Below, piece by piece: positions 1-13,100 of a DNA stretch of 60,000 bases. The notes beneath the pieces are model-generated. The model was not told the DNA's origin, made no database searches, and saw only the letters and a program-made list of their open reading frames with translations. The position numbers and the translations under genes are program-made. The DNA is taken from assembly GCA_914767715.1 (NCBI GenBank), contig OU612065.1, positions 40,922,001-40,982,000 of the forward strand, in the 5' to 3' direction. The stretch's first letter is position 1. Each line of letters starts with the position of its first letter. Origin of the DNA: Membranipora membranacea. Taxonomy: Eukaryota; Bryozoa; Gymnolaemata; Cheilostomatida; Membraniporidae.

Positions 1-1
1 A

Positions 2-3000
2 TATCCTCGTTTAGATGGAGAGCATCAGATCTCGTTCGCTTCGTATCAGCTGTTTGTGTTTGTTACTTCTTACCTGGGATATGGGATAATGCTGTACAAC
101 AGAAAGGCCTTCACCTTTACACTGCCTCATGTGATTATGGAGGAATACTTCAGTAGTTACGAAGTGGGTGAGTTATGTGTCCATTATTATCACTGGTGGA
201 GTGTAGCCTTGATCAGGTTTGATCCAGTGTGCCTGCATTCGGGTTTACTCGGTCTAGGTGTAGCCTGTTATATTGAGCTAGGATATACGCTATGATTAAA
301 TGTTATTACAAGGATTACTATACATTTATTTCTTCTTACCTCTGTAACACATCATATTAGTGTGATGACCATCACAGGCAGGCTAATAGACAGTTTTCTG
401 AGCTCTTATTTACGCCTCAATTCGGAGTTGTCCTCTCTCCAGTTTGGTACTTTTAACCCACGCCGCATAGGAAAAACGTGCTGAAAGAGAGTTATCTTGA
501 AAACTGCTTATGTTATGATAAAAATGATTTTTGATTCAGAGTCTGCACCATTGAAAACCCTGGGAGACCGGGTTTCCAAATCATTGGAGGCTTGAATGTT
601 GATGAATCTTAATTCTGGTGACGGAACTCATGAAAAATTATGCCAAATTGTCCGCAAAACAGGCAGAAAATGCTATAATTGACAATCCAAATACTAAAAT
701 GATTTCCCAAACTATGTCCATATGAGTTTTCAATGCTGCAGATTCTGAATCAAAAATAATTTTTATCCTATTATAAGCGGCTATCAAGATAACCCTCTTT
801 CCAGCACGTATTTCCTATGCGACTTGGGTTAAAAGTACCAAATTGGAGAGAGGACAACTCCGAACTGAGGCCTAAATCAGAGCTCAGAAAACTGTATATA
901 AAACTTAACCAAAACCACCCATACGATTATTTTCCTTTTCTGCATTGCTATCTTGTTTTCCTGTCAGCTCTTGCCCATAGCGCTCTAAGTCTGCTGGGGT
1001 TTATATTTTATACTGATTCTTGTAGGAATGATATTGTCAGCGCAGACAGTTACATACACGATAAGTAAATTCTTCTTTAGTTGGGCTACAGATCACTACC
1101 CAGTGCGGATTATGTACGCTTTCGGCATGTTTATGACTGGCTTTGTGATGCTTGCATTTTCAGGTACTATCACAATCTTGTTCTCATTATCCAAACATCA
1201 ATACTATTGAGTTTAGCTGGTTGTGTTTAGCTGGTTGTGTTTAACTGATTGAATTTGGATGTGGTAAACATACCTTGTACGTCAAAAATGTGATGAATCG
1301 TAGCAGGGCAGGGAATCAATCTCATACACAGATAGGAACATCAGTTGTTAAAATGAAGGCTGTGGAATAGTTATCATTATATTCACCAAAAATCATTTTT
1401 TTCAAGTTTAGCATATAATTTAATTCATCATTTCATCATTCATAGTTAATTCAAAGTTGAAATATGTTTCATCTTTAATGAGTTATTTCCCTGTTTCTTT
1501 TATGTCTATACAAGTAAAGCCTTCGGTGATGCGGCTGAAGCACACACCTCTGATTGGTTGGTTGTTTTGTGTTTTATCTTCTCATATACATTTGTAGATC
1601 AGGAGGATTGGCCTAATATAATGCTGCTGACTGCTGCTAATGGAGTAGCTCAGGGATTAGGCTGGCCTGCAGTCACTAAGATGATTAGAGCATGGTATGA
1701 ATAAAACCCTCAGTCCAGATCAGCTGGATGGATATCATTAAACGTTATTATGCTAAATAAATATCCTGAACGCTTAGTATGACTCATCCAGTAGATGTGA
1801 GACAGCGTAGGGTAACTCATTTCAGATTTCTGATACAAATTTCAGATCTCAGCATTTCAGATCAGGGTTAATAAAAACCACACAAATGAAATTTCGCTAT
1901 GCAGTTAGTAGTTACCACATTGTAGTGTTTCTGTTGTTCCGATATGTAGTTAGTAGTCACCACATGGTAGTGTTTCTGTTATTCCGATATGTAGTGAGTA
2001 GTCACCACATTGTAGTGTTTCTGTTATTTTTTGTATTCTAAGGTACCCTCCTACCCAGTTTGGATTCTGGTTTGCTTGTCTATCTACTGCCTCTAATCTG
2101 ATTGGCACTATTGGCCCTGGTATGGCCACTGCACTCGCCGTTACTTATGGGTGGAGATCTGCGTTACAGATTCCTGCGGTCATAGCCCTGTGTGCCTCAG
2201 CTCTTATACCATTCTGCTGCTGGGACAAACCTTCTGATGTGGGTTATGAGGATCAGCTTACTCTAGGAGGTAAGTGGGCATCCCCAGTTAGGGTAGAATG
2301 TCCACTGGTGCAATAGTTGAATTTATTTCCACATTAAAACATAGGCAAATTGCTCGGACCTCAAAAGTCCATTAAAATAGAATGTTTGTATATTGTCATG
2401 ATAAATCAGAGAGCAAACTAACGCAGATATTGCGGCCTAGCCCCTAAGGCACTAATATTTTACTGCCCATGCTTCGGGATTGTCGAGTGATAAGACATCT
2501 GATTTTAATCAACCAAATCAATCAAATATATCCTGATGTTTTAAGTCATACATTCTGACGAGACTGACTGACTATGACTGTTTTGTATTGACGTTTACAG
2601 GAGCAGAGCAGGGTCACTGGTCTGACTTAGCTGGATCTGACTTCATGATGCTTCTGTCCACATGTTTCTGTTTCCTGTTTATCGTGAAGACTACATGTCA
2701 GGACTGGGGACAGATGTACTTATTACAGGAGCGAGGCTTATCTGCATTCTCAGCCACCAGTTACCTGACAGCTATGGAGGTCGGTGGTATCGCAGGCAGT
2801 ATATTAATGGGGGCCATCACAGATTTTATGATCAGGAGAGGATATTATTTTGGTACAGGGAAGTCACCTCGTATGATTGTTGTTCAGCTTCTGGTCGCTG
2901 GCTCCTGTATGTTCCTCAATCTCTTCCTCTTTACCATCGATCCTGAGACTGAGAAGGTAAGATCACTGCTCAGATACGTAGTCAAATGCAGTATGACGGT

Positions 3001-4128
3001 ATTTCACCTAAGCCTTATGCTAAGAATCGGATCTGACTGTGATCTGAATCTGAATTGGATCTCAAGTGAGGCTGAATTGTACCAGCGTGAATGGGATGAA
3101 AAATAATTGAGATAATCAGAGAGAACGATTCCTTGTTGAGGAGCAGTATGCTAGAGAAGCTTTGATTTAGGTCAGTTTGCAGTAATGGTATGGAATTGTA
3201 TGGAATTGGATACCATCTATATGATCATGATTAGAGTAAGGAAACCATCAACCTTTTTCTCACGGCTTTTATAGTAGTGATAGCAATACGGTCAATCAAT
3301 CAATCTGAAAATGTGACTCAGTTCGCTGATGAGTATAGAGTATAATAATATATAATTTACTATGAACTGTGTGTAAAAGTATCACACTGTAAGACAGGGA
3401 TGTATTGGTCAGTATAACAGTAGATGTTTTTGTAGTTTTACATGTCAGCTCTTGGTTTCTGGATGGGTTTCTGTATGTACGGAGCTATCGGGCTTCTCGG
3501 TACAATCGCAGTAGAAGTAGCTCCTATCCATATGACGGGTACAGCTCACGGAATTGTCGGTCTAGCTGCCAATAGTAAGTTTCTTCTCCTGATGTGCAGA
3601 CAAACAACAAAACCAAAATAAACTCAAACTGAGAACTCTGGTGACATGAAGTTTGTAGAATGTTTTGTTAAAATTGTCAATCACCAGAGATTTGATATTC
3701 CTGTTATACTCCCGAAAGCAAGCTATGTGGATAAATATGTGTATCAATATATATACCTTTTAGTTTTACCAACAGAGTTCTCAAACATCACAGAAAATTG
3801 AGGCATTGGCAATAATATAAGCCGGCTCTCCCAAACTCCTTGGTGATAACGTGGCTCGATGAATACATGAATTATCTCTCCTTTAATCAAGAGGACATAA
3901 CTTTAACTATGCAGTTATTCTCTTTGTGTATTTCTTGTAGTTGGAGCGTTGATAGCTGGTATACCTATAAACTATGTAGCTTCATGCTGGGACTGGTTCA
4001 CTGCCTTTATGGGTATAAATCTTCTCTGTGTCGGAGTATTCTTTATTCTTGTTGTTGGTAAAGACATCAAAGCCTCATTCTTACAAACAGGAGGTGGTCC
4101 TCCAAAACTGGCCAAGAAAGCCGACTAA
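2..4128 (+). CDS. SLC37A4: SLC37A4-like ER glucose-6-phosphate translocase (5' end just outside window)
   Basis: Major facilitator protein of the sugar-phosphate/Pi antiporter family. The vertebrate orthologue moves glucose-6-phosphate into the ER lumen for glucose-6-phosphatase. Exons 2-167, 1026-1163, 1598-1694, 2043-2269, 2601-2956, 3436-3574 and 3941-4128 join in phase with GT-AG borders and give about 436 residues (human about 429). Family landmarks in order: LYNRKAFTFTLP near the N-terminus, ISKFFFSWATD, NGVAQGLGWPAVTK, QFGFWFACLSTASNL, GWRSAL, KPSDVGY, TCQDWGQMYLLQERG, SYLTAMEVGGIAGS, GTAHGIVGLAAN and a lysine-rich tail ending KKAD. This order matches SLC37A4 better than SLC37A1-A3. 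The reading frame is open to the window edge and the start codon is probably a few codons upstream. Intron 1 carries an inverted-repeat transposon. Orthology is from remembered family sequence. Confidence 0.88.
387..896. mobile_element. Long-TIR non-autonomous element, family A, copy 1
   Basis: About 510 bp in intron 1 of the SLC37A4-like gene. The left end (TA, then GACAGTTTTCTGAGCTC) is repeated inverted at the right end (GAGCTCAGAAAACTGTATA), and the inverted arms continue inward for roughly 170-200 bp, for example CTCTCTCCAGTTTGGTAC against GTACCAAATTGGAGAGAG. No coding capacity. A second copy is at 37344-37834. The TA next to each end would fit a TA target duplication, but the right end has decayed. 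Confidence 0.8.
1895..2030. repeat. 45-bp minisatellite, about 3 units
   Basis: Tandem units containing CGATATGTAGTTAGTAG and CACCACATTGTAGTG lie in intron 3 of the SLC37A4-like gene, ending just before the acceptor at 2042. Confidence 0.75.
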
Positions 4129-4248
4129 CGGCTCAGTGCCCGTGCCGGGGAGCTCTGCTCTGTATTCTGTACTCTTGTATTGAATGTTAGACTGAATTGC
4201 AAGCTGGCTTGTGAAGATCAATTTTTTCCGTGTTGTGTCATAGAATTC

Positions 4249-4254
4249 AATAAA
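4249..4254 (+). promoter_or_regulatory. Probable polyadenylation signal of the SLC37A4-like gene
   Basis: An AATAAA hexamer sits 121 bases after the stop codon, a normal distance for a short 3' UTR. Confidence 0.55.
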
Positions 4255-5370
4255 TCAAATAAGACAAAGACCAAATAAGACTATTCGATATTTAGATCAC
4301 TGACATTGCAAAGCTCTCTACAACTTACTTTTATTTGCTTCATGTCATATGATGCGATGTTGTGGCCACCATAAGTCACGAAGATCCAATCTTCCTTTCA
4401 TAAAAACTTTTGAGCTGTTATAGTGAAAATTTAATCTAGACCGAAAAAAGGTGAGAAACCTGGGAAAATATGTTTCTTAAACCGAGGTGTTTAAAGTTTA
4501 TGTAAACACAGGCATGCATATTTGGGTTTACTGTGACATCGCGTCATGTGAACTGAGGTAACTAAAAATTAGATTTTACAATCCTGTTGTTGAGCCTTTG
4601 AATGTTTTATATAAACGCAATTTTTGATGCCATTACTACACCATTGATGAACTAATAGAAATTAATTGTGTATGTTAGCAAAGATCTTTTGGCAAGCATA
4701 AGCTCACTGGCCTCTTTGGCATTTCCAATCGGTTTACAAATTTTACATTTATAAAGGAATGAGAAGATACATGAACATTTTAAACTTGCCCCAGCCCTGA
4801 CCTTGCCCCAGCCCTGACCTTGACCTTGGTCTGTCAGAAAACCAACCACTGACATTGAGAAGGTAATACTGACACAAGCGCAAGACTTCTTCTCATGTGA
4901 AGCTTTTGCTCCAATTTTTCTGAAATTGTGCGAGTGCGTTGCCACTACCAAAATTTTATTGGTATCACAAAACAAACGTTTCTATGTAGGTCCATAACAA
5001 TAGTATCAAACATGCAGCATTGCATGTTAACTATGAGAGACACGCTGTAAAAACTCTATCAATAAGTTGCATAGATTGGGGAGATCTGAATAATGGATAA
5101 TAAAAGAACAAATCTGGCCTCAAATATGGACCGTTAAAGAATGATAAAATTCAGCAGCAGACACTATTTTGATTAAGAATCTTCCGAATCATATCTAACA
5201 ATATAATATATATATAACGATATAATATCTTATGAATGACTAGCGTAAAAAATGGTAACTGAATATTGAGGTTTCAGTTATTTAAGAATGAAGAAAGGCA
5301 GGCTACTAATAGACTGATGATGGCATGCTGATATGACACAATAAATACTTTTGATATAAAATAACAATGA
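4255..5370. other. Intergenic spacer between convergent genes
   Basis: Lies between the 3' ends of the SLC37A4-like gene (plus) and the XK-related gene (minus). AT-rich, with no convincing exon on either strand. It holds a short direct repeat of CCAGCCCTGACCTTG near 4790-4825. An open frame at 4652-4975 (minus) has no family resemblance I can see. Confidence 0.6.
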
Positions 5371-5587
5371 TGTATGTGATGCTGTAGTTGTGCTCTCTGT
5401 ATGAGGCTGTAGTTGTGCTCTCTGTATATGAGGCTGTAGTTGTGCTCTCTGTATATGAGGCTGTAGTTGTGCTCTCTGTATATGAGGCTGTAGTTGTGCT
5501 CTCTGTATGAGGCTGTAGTTGTGCTCTCTGTATATGAGGCTGTAGTTGTGCTCTCTGTATATGAGGATGTAGTTGTGCTCTCTGAGA
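5371..5587. repeat. 25/27-bp minisatellite downstream of the XK-related gene
   Basis: About eight units of GAGGCTGTAGTTGTGCTCTC plus TGTATAT. Two length classes differ by one AT dinucleotide. The array ends about 27 bp from the XK-related stop codon, so it may be transcribed as 3' UTR. Confidence 0.85.
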
Positions 5588-5613
5588 GTTAGCCTAGAGA
5601 TAAATGGTCACTA

Positions 5614-8600
5614 TCATGTTTCTAGTATGCTCTCATGATGTTGCTGTTTACGACAGTTTCTTAGAGCTTCTTTCATAGGAGTATCCGGCGAGAGCTGTAT
5701 GTTTTTATCCAACATATTATTGTCTTTTAGGGGCGTGTCAACAGAACCTACGCTAACATTACCAGCACCGCCCAGTAAAGCACTTCCTGTCCTACTTAGT
5801 ATAGAAACATCTACTGATGTATCGGCAGTAACTGTTATATCGTTTATTGACGTATCATGTGACTGATTTATTGTTGTCTCCCCCTCCTCGGTATCCTGAG
5901 TAGGTGACGGTGTAAGAGTATCTCTGAACATAGACACATCTCCTGATAGTTCTGTGACGGTAGTCAGGTCTGTATCGTTATGTAGTAGAGTAGATAATCT
6001 CGGTTCGGGTAGAGGAGGTTTATCGATATGAGAGTTTCTATCTAAGACTGACTGACGAGGCTGTAGACTCGGAGGCGATGAATTCTCCTTCTCCTCATCC
6101 TCATCATCATCATAAGGTACAAACTTCTCATTCCTGAGTACAGCGGCTGCTGTGGGAGCACCTGGTAGTGTACTGCCATGTAGAGGATTAGATGGTGTGG
6201 TGACAGCTGAGTTATATCTGAACAATGCAGGAGCACCTCCGGGCACTGTGGCACCTGTCACAGAGATATAACAAGTCTAATGTGAATAGTAGTATAGTCA
6301 AATATAATGTGAAGAGTAAAAATATAATTCACATGAAGTCGAGTACATCATTACTATGCCTTACATGGAATTAAATTTGGTTTTGAAACCTGCAACTTCT
6401 TTTCCGCACATCGATGTGAAAATTGCTGAAGACAGGTTATATATGTCACACTGTACATGTTATATCTCATAACAGTCAGTCCATCATTGATGAGATCATG
6501 TGTCGTGTAGTCATATCCAGTACATATATAAGTACACTGTCTGTAGTAAATTAACTTACCGTAGTTATCGACTGGTAGAGTTGGAGCCTGATAGTTAGGT
6601 AATGTATCCTGTCTCTTAAGGACTTTACCATGAGACGAAGTTTTATTACCCATCTCAGCCGTCTCTAAATAACCGTTAATCTCAATAAAACCATCCAAGT
6701 TTGGTTTCTCTTCGCAGTGATCTGAGCTGACCGTCTTCCTAATAATAAATAAAATAAGAGACTTAGTCACAGTCAGCCTCCCTGGTCACAGTGTGAGGAT
6801 TAGAAGAGAAGCAGGCAGATTTACTCTCAGAGTGAAATCATCAAACATAAAGCTGTGTAAGTGAAACAATGAAAATAAAGTATAAGTAAGTTATTAGTAA
6901 GAGATTAAAATCCTTAATGGTCCAACATGTGTAATTAGAGATTAACTATAACAAGCAGGCTATTCATTTTATCATCAAACAAGGCATTCCACAAGAACAA
7001 TTGTTGTCTGTAACACAAAACGCTCGTTCATTATTTGAGCGTAACTTAATATTAGCTAAGTGGTGAACAGCTTTAAATTGGACAGGGGAGGAGGAGGGGG
7101 AGGAGGAGAGGGAGGAGGGGGGATATTATCATACATTACAGCATAACTAAGATAATATTCTTCTGGATCGCATCTTATACTCCATATTCTATCAAGTGGG
7201 CAAGCTTCAGCATTATAATACTTATATTAAGGAAGTAATGGACTCTAAAACTTTCAGGGTAATGGCCGTCAATTGCCATTGGAAATCAGTGGATATTACC
7301 CGTCCTAAGTAACATCACAATTTTTAACAAAAAGACCACTTCAGGATATTATTCTATATACAGGGAACACACGGACAGATAGTTAGACAGACGCACACAG
7401 AACCAGGCGCACACAGGTACAGACCTGATTGGTTCAGGAGTGGGAGCTCTGTAAGCTGGCATGTCAGATGGAGGTTGTAACATGTCAATCTTCGTCTCAA
7501 TATAATCTGATCCCAGACTGTCCTGTGAACCTGAAATACAAATTCACATAAGTATACATAAACAAACATCTTGACACAAGGGTCACAAAGTGAGCACCTC
7601 AACCTCCTGACCTACAGTCTGAGATAATAGTTGTACACAAACGGTGAACTAATAATTTGTAATATGTAAGATTGGTATTTTTTATATGTGATTTGATATC
7701 AGGGTCAATTAATTTGGACATTTTAATCTATCAATTGTAAGAGATCACACTTTCTGCCTGGTAAATATGGATAGAAAGCTTAAGGTGATTATTATTATTA
7801 TTATTATGAAATTTATGTTGACCTACATAATGGTACCAATAATATAAACTTATTTTAATCGCAATAGAAACAACAACAACAACAAGCACATTACCTAGTT
7901 TGACAGGAGATGCAGGAGGCTGATCACCAGCTGATAATCCTGACTGATTCTTAGTTAGTGTCTGTCTCTCCACTCCGTTACCATCATTAGAATTATATCT
8001 GAATTATCAAAAGTATTAAGTAATCGTCTTCTCTTCTTCAGGCAATGGACAACTCCCAATACCGAGAGCTCAAAGTTACGCTGACTTGTTTTGAAGGAAC
8101 CCGGCCCCATTCAGTCTACACTACTGTTATATAAATACAGAAAACTAATACTGACTAGGTAAGTGTTTGGTTTGTTAGATAAGAGAATGGACTAGCTAGC
8201 ACTACCAACTTATATACGAAAGTTTGGCTTGTGCTGTCCTGTAGTGTTATATCCCATAACCAGCCCAGAGCTAGCTAAATATATGTGGGTCAATATAACG
8301 ATCAACTTATTCAATGTTCAATGATGAGTATGCATGCTTCAAATTATGAGGTCAACTGCAACCAAGACTAGATATGGTACCATTTTTGGGATTTTCGTTT
8401 CCTATCTTACATACCCGTGGATAGGCATCACTGGTTTACTGAAAAATGAACCTTTCTAGCATGAGAAAATAACAAATTCTCTGGTGCGTTTTTAGTTGAC
8501 TTGATTTTGTTTCTTGGGATGTGAATTCATTGTTACAGTAGAGATATAAGTTTATATGAATAGTGTACTTAGTATAACCAAGGGGTATGACTATTATAAT

Positions 8601-11600
8601 TTATATATCTTATAAATAATGTAAATTCATACACGATGTTAATCAGCAAGTGGCGTACATCATCAGTGTAACGCAATCAGTACAAAGTGTAAACAAGTGT
8701 CGGATATTGCGTGGAGAGGTGGTTTGTATGCCCTTAGACTCTCAGGTACAGTGTATGTACTGGCTGAGCAGAGTGACAGGCAAACTTTAATATTCAAATC
8801 ACAGCCTATAGAAGAGTTAACGCCTGACTCAGATTATAACACACAGTAAATATGTAACCAGAGATCATTGAACCTCTACAAACTCGCCAGAAAACATAGC
8901 AGGTAATATAAATGATTAATAAGCTCATCTACGTCTATCTCCTCCTGAGGACAGGACCCAGACTAAAATATGTCACAAATACTCAGTTCTTTGATTGGTC
9001 GACATGAACTATATTAACCAAGGAGGAGGCTGTGAACACACTACTAGTCTGAGAAGTGGGTAGATTGTCCCGACTTGTTATGATAAGTTAAAGTGGCTCA
9101 CCTGCTGTTAACCTCCAAGTCGTCATGACGACATGTTGTCCAATAACTCCAGGGGAGACAATTCTGTATATTCTGTTTATGTAGACATTTATAGTATATC
9201 AGCATAAAGAACACCATCGGTACTATGGCAGCTGTAACAGAGACATGTATGTATTGGTTAATGTCACAAATAATAACATTAATACTTAGTTAGCTTCTCA
9301 GTAACTGTGTGAACGGTGCCTCACAGTGTGGAGGGGACTGATATACAACATAAAGTATGTAGGCATCGTGTACCAGATGCTAAAGTTTACTAATAACAGT
9401 TCTATACACCACACACCACATGGTATAACTGTCAAAAATTGATATAAGGAAGGATTTAACGCAGTAAAAAATAGTTATTTGGTTCGCTTAGACTTGGTAG
9501 CATCATACAAGAACAGCTATCGCGAGATGGGTATAAGTAATGTAAGAGAAATACACACAACACAATGTGTGGTACACACAACACAATGTGTGGTACACAC
9601 AACACAATGTGTGGTACATACAACACAATGTGTGGTACACACAACACAATGTGTGGTACATACATAGATGGACAGACAGTATTATAGGAAGGATATATAA
9701 GTAATAAATACACACCAAGAACAACACTCATAAGTATGGGTCTGTACCAGATATCATCATCTATAGTCTTATAATACCATCCGAGGGACATACATACATT
9801 CTCTATATAGAATACTGTATAATATACTAGGCTGGTCTTCCTTGTATGTCCATCCTACAAATACAACATCTAAGTTTAGTATGATTAGCTTATACTGCCC
9901 CCCTCACAAAACGATATTCTCCTCTAGTCACAATTATAATAACAGATAATAAGATAACAGATAATAAGATACCACACAATGGGAATGAATTTTGGTAACA
10001 AGAAATATTCACTACGGAACTTTTGATAAAGATAAATATAAAATTTAAACATTACAAATGGAGATACATGATGCGCTCTGAGATGGGGAGATTAGTTCTC
10101 TGCACGACTAATTCTCTATTTATTTGGAAGCACTGAATAATCCCAGTATTGAAACTAACTCATATACACAAGTGTGCCAACATAACCCTGTCCGTGACAG
10201 ATGTAAAGTTGGACCAGATCCAGCATAAACTCCTCTAAATGAGGTTATACAATCAGCAAGCAGTAGAGTCTTTTCACAGAAAATATGATGATGGTAAAGG
10301 GCAATGTATCAATTTTGCAAATACTTAAAAACATTTCGGGACAATTTATCTAACTCATATGATGCTAAGACATGATACTGATGTCATGTATTTTGACAGG
10401 TTATGAAGCCTCCTGTCATAACTACACAAAGTCATACTAAGTCAGCTAGTATAAATCCCTGACCAGACTAACATGGTAGTTATACCACAAAACTGATATA
10501 TTATTACTTGGTGTAGATAAGACTGGCTCAGTTACATATTGAGTACAGTGTATGTGAGATAACAATGTTGATTTTATCTATGACAGGCAATAGCAATAGC
10601 ATTGTTATCATATCACCTGTGTAAGGTACATAATAAGTACGCGACTAAATAACTATAACTAGGCCAACCTGCTATCATCAATGATTAACAGACTAACACA
10701 GTTTACCACTGGCTAATCATATGAATAACCTGATGGTACCTTCATACAGGACTGCTGAGTCAAAGTTTGGTGAAGTCTTAGAGATTTTGTTCCTATCAGG
10801 TACCAACTCATACAATAATGCCTTCATGTATCCAATCAGCTGACGATCATGTACATTATATACATTATATACATCTCAATCACTCCGTCACTCTCCTCTC
10901 TCCTCCTCTAACCACATAGCTTAGTGGGTAAATATTATTAGCGAAAAAGAAACTTTTGTCGCTGCTGATTCTACTCACCTTGAGGTTGAAGAAACAGAAG
11001 CTCCACACGAGAGCCATCACAACAACAAAGAATTTTTCACAGACCGGCTTCTCACAGAAGTTTGTGCGAATCAGATTCAACCAGATTCCCATCAGCAACA
11101 TATGAACTGCAGCGAATACAGCTACATAATACTGAAAATATGAATCACATGAACCGCTTTAAAAAATAGTGAATTGGTTAGAAAACTATTGAGAGAGAGA
11201 GAGAGGGAGAGAGTAGCTAGAGGGATGTGTAGGACTTGGTCAATATAAGCTGATTTCTAATCTGCAGGCCTTAATCAATAACCCAGTAAGAGCAGTTAAA
11301 CCTCTTAAAACACTGTCAGATACAGCTACAGCTCATCTCACAAATACACAGATATGGAAATAATCTTAGCTCAATAGTAATTTCACAGAGAGCGCAGATT
11401 TTACACGCAAGTCATAATACCACAGCAACAAAATATCTGTAAATACGTAACATATATACTTACACTGAATGCTGACATGAACATAGCCAGTATAATAACA
11501 CGAGGTGAAATCTCAAACAGCCTCCACAAGAATCTGAAGGCCAGTCCAAAGTTACTAACTGTCTGGAGGTCCGGTCGGGACATACGCAGAGCCTTATGGT

Positions 11601-12652
11601 AGGCCACAACACTCCACGATAGAGATAGTGTAGACATGACTATGGATGCAATCGTCACAGTCACTGAGAAGAAAACAAAAGTCTGCATTGTACGCGATCG
11701 ATTCACTGTATTCAAAACAGTTATTACTCCGAGCTTTTGAGTAAATAAATCAACAAACCATCGAAATGCAATCAGAACGTATCAGAATAATAGTGGGACG
11801 GCACACATCGTCACAGAATGGTTTCATTTGGTGATAACTTCATCAGTAAAACTTACCCAGAAAGTAATTCCTTTCCTTCTCACCGTCGAGTCCCTGCTCA
11901 AATATGATGAATACCTGAAGCAGAAACTGAGGGGCAGATTCCAGAAAAGCTTCTAGTAATCTTAGCATGGCACCATCCACCCTCTCGAACTGCATCTGCT
12001 CGTAATAGTACAATCTCTGTTTGGAGGTTATACCTCTACCCCGACTTTTCCTTCCATAGATGATGGTATCGATGTAACGGACAACCGGTCCAAACGAGAA
12101 TATGCTAGCCACCACTCTTACTACCAAACCACACGTAGAAGGCAACTCATCAGGCATACTCTTTTTCCTCGTCTGATATTCAAAGTAATACCACCACAGA
12201 CTGAAAACTGAAGTGACAATACCAGACAGAAACACAAAAGCCACCGTGAAGCCAAAGTACAGAGGGTGCTCTTCAATATCCAAGTAGTGCTTGTAGGCAA
12301 CAAAACAGTCAGTACCTATATCTGCCACATAAAATAGTGCTGAAAAGCATGTCAGTAGTATGTCAGCTTTAGAGAATGGTATTGCTGTTGGTGTGTCAAC
12401 TTGATCAGGAATTGCTGGCTCTTCCTCATTGATCTTTGTTATGGATCTTTGTCTGTTCGCTGCTGCTTTTAAGACTGTTCGGGTGTTCATCCTTGTTGCT
12501 GCTCCAGCAGCAGCCATATCCACAGTATCCTCAGCCCCATGATGATGTCTATTGTCTCCTGTGCTCTGGGCGATGAGTGACTCATATTTTGAACTCTTGT
12601 GGTGACTCTCCTCTTTTGATCTCCGAGATAAGGGAAACTTTCCCTCAGGCAT
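5614..12652 (-). CDS. XK-related (XKR) multipass membrane protein, scramblase family
   Basis: Nine exons join in phase: 12652-11857, 11705-11464, 11131-10979, 9854-9716, 9231-9102, 7998-7895, 7530-7425, 6738-6560 and 6254-5614, giving 829 residues. The XK family includes caspase-activated phospholipid scramblases (XKR8, XKR4, XKR9) and XK, partner of VPS13A. Seen here: a basic, disordered N-terminus of about 90 residues; membrane segments starting at KADILLTCFSALFYVADIGTD (about residues 95-115); the family hallmark MLRLLEAFLESAPQFLLQVFI (about 235-255); further membrane segments to about residue 460, including FRLWLL-like and YTVFYIENV-type motifs; then a Ser/Thr/Pro-rich acidic tail of about 350 residues (DDDEDEEKEN, several SP/TP sites). 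The tail is long for the family. Which XKR paralogue it matches cannot be decided. Two DxVD motifs lie near the N-terminus (residues 42-45, 83-86). Confidence 0.87.
7082..7122. repeat. G-rich purine tract (potential quadruplex)
   Basis: About 40 bases of GGA/GGGGA runs on the plus strand, pyrimidine-rich on the sense strand of the XK-related gene, inside its seventh intron. Confidence 0.6.
9548..9665. repeat. 21-bp minisatellite in the XK-related gene
   Basis: Five and a half units of ACACAACACAATGTGTGGTA plus C, in the intron after exon 4, beginning about 50 bp beyond the splice donor at 9715. Because 21 is a multiple of three, both strands stay open for 60-110 codons. This is not coding evidence. 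Confidence 0.9.
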
Positions 12653-12994
12653 CCTTACAACAAAGTTGGTTCACACAGGCAGCTTTTGCTACTTGGTAGG
12701 TCTGGTTGAATCCGTTATGTTTACTCAGAGGTGTCAAGGTCAGTAATTTTCAACTTGGCGGTTCTCCAAATAGTATCTGATTAGTCAATTATTTTTCCTA
12801 TGTCCAATCAGCTTGTAGCAATACAGAATATAAGTGGGACAACTTCACAGTGTAGTCCCATGCTGTCTAGGCAAAGAGTGTGATTCTGATGGCTAATCAG
12901 GGAGGGTTGGATAACTCCTCCCACTCTCCCTGGGCCAAATCCAGACGCACCCATTTTCAGAAATAGATTTGTTGTTTTCTGAGTTAGCTTAGAC

Positions 12995-13100
12995 CTAGCC
13001 TGTCTTGACAAGCTTTGTTCGGGGGTGGGCGGGTGGGTGGGGGGGGAACAACCAACCACCCACCCGCCCACCCCCGAGCAAAGCTTGTCAAGACAGGCTA
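12995..13100. repeat. Perfect-looking GC-rich inverted repeat
   Basis: TAGCCTGTCTTGACAAGCTT followed by a G-rich stretch (GGGGGTGGGCGGGTGGGTGG) is mirrored by the C-rich complement and AAGCTTGTCAAGACAGGCTA. Arms are about 48 bp around a loop of about 10 bases. It lies about 350 bp upstream of the XK-related start codon. Confidence 0.9.
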
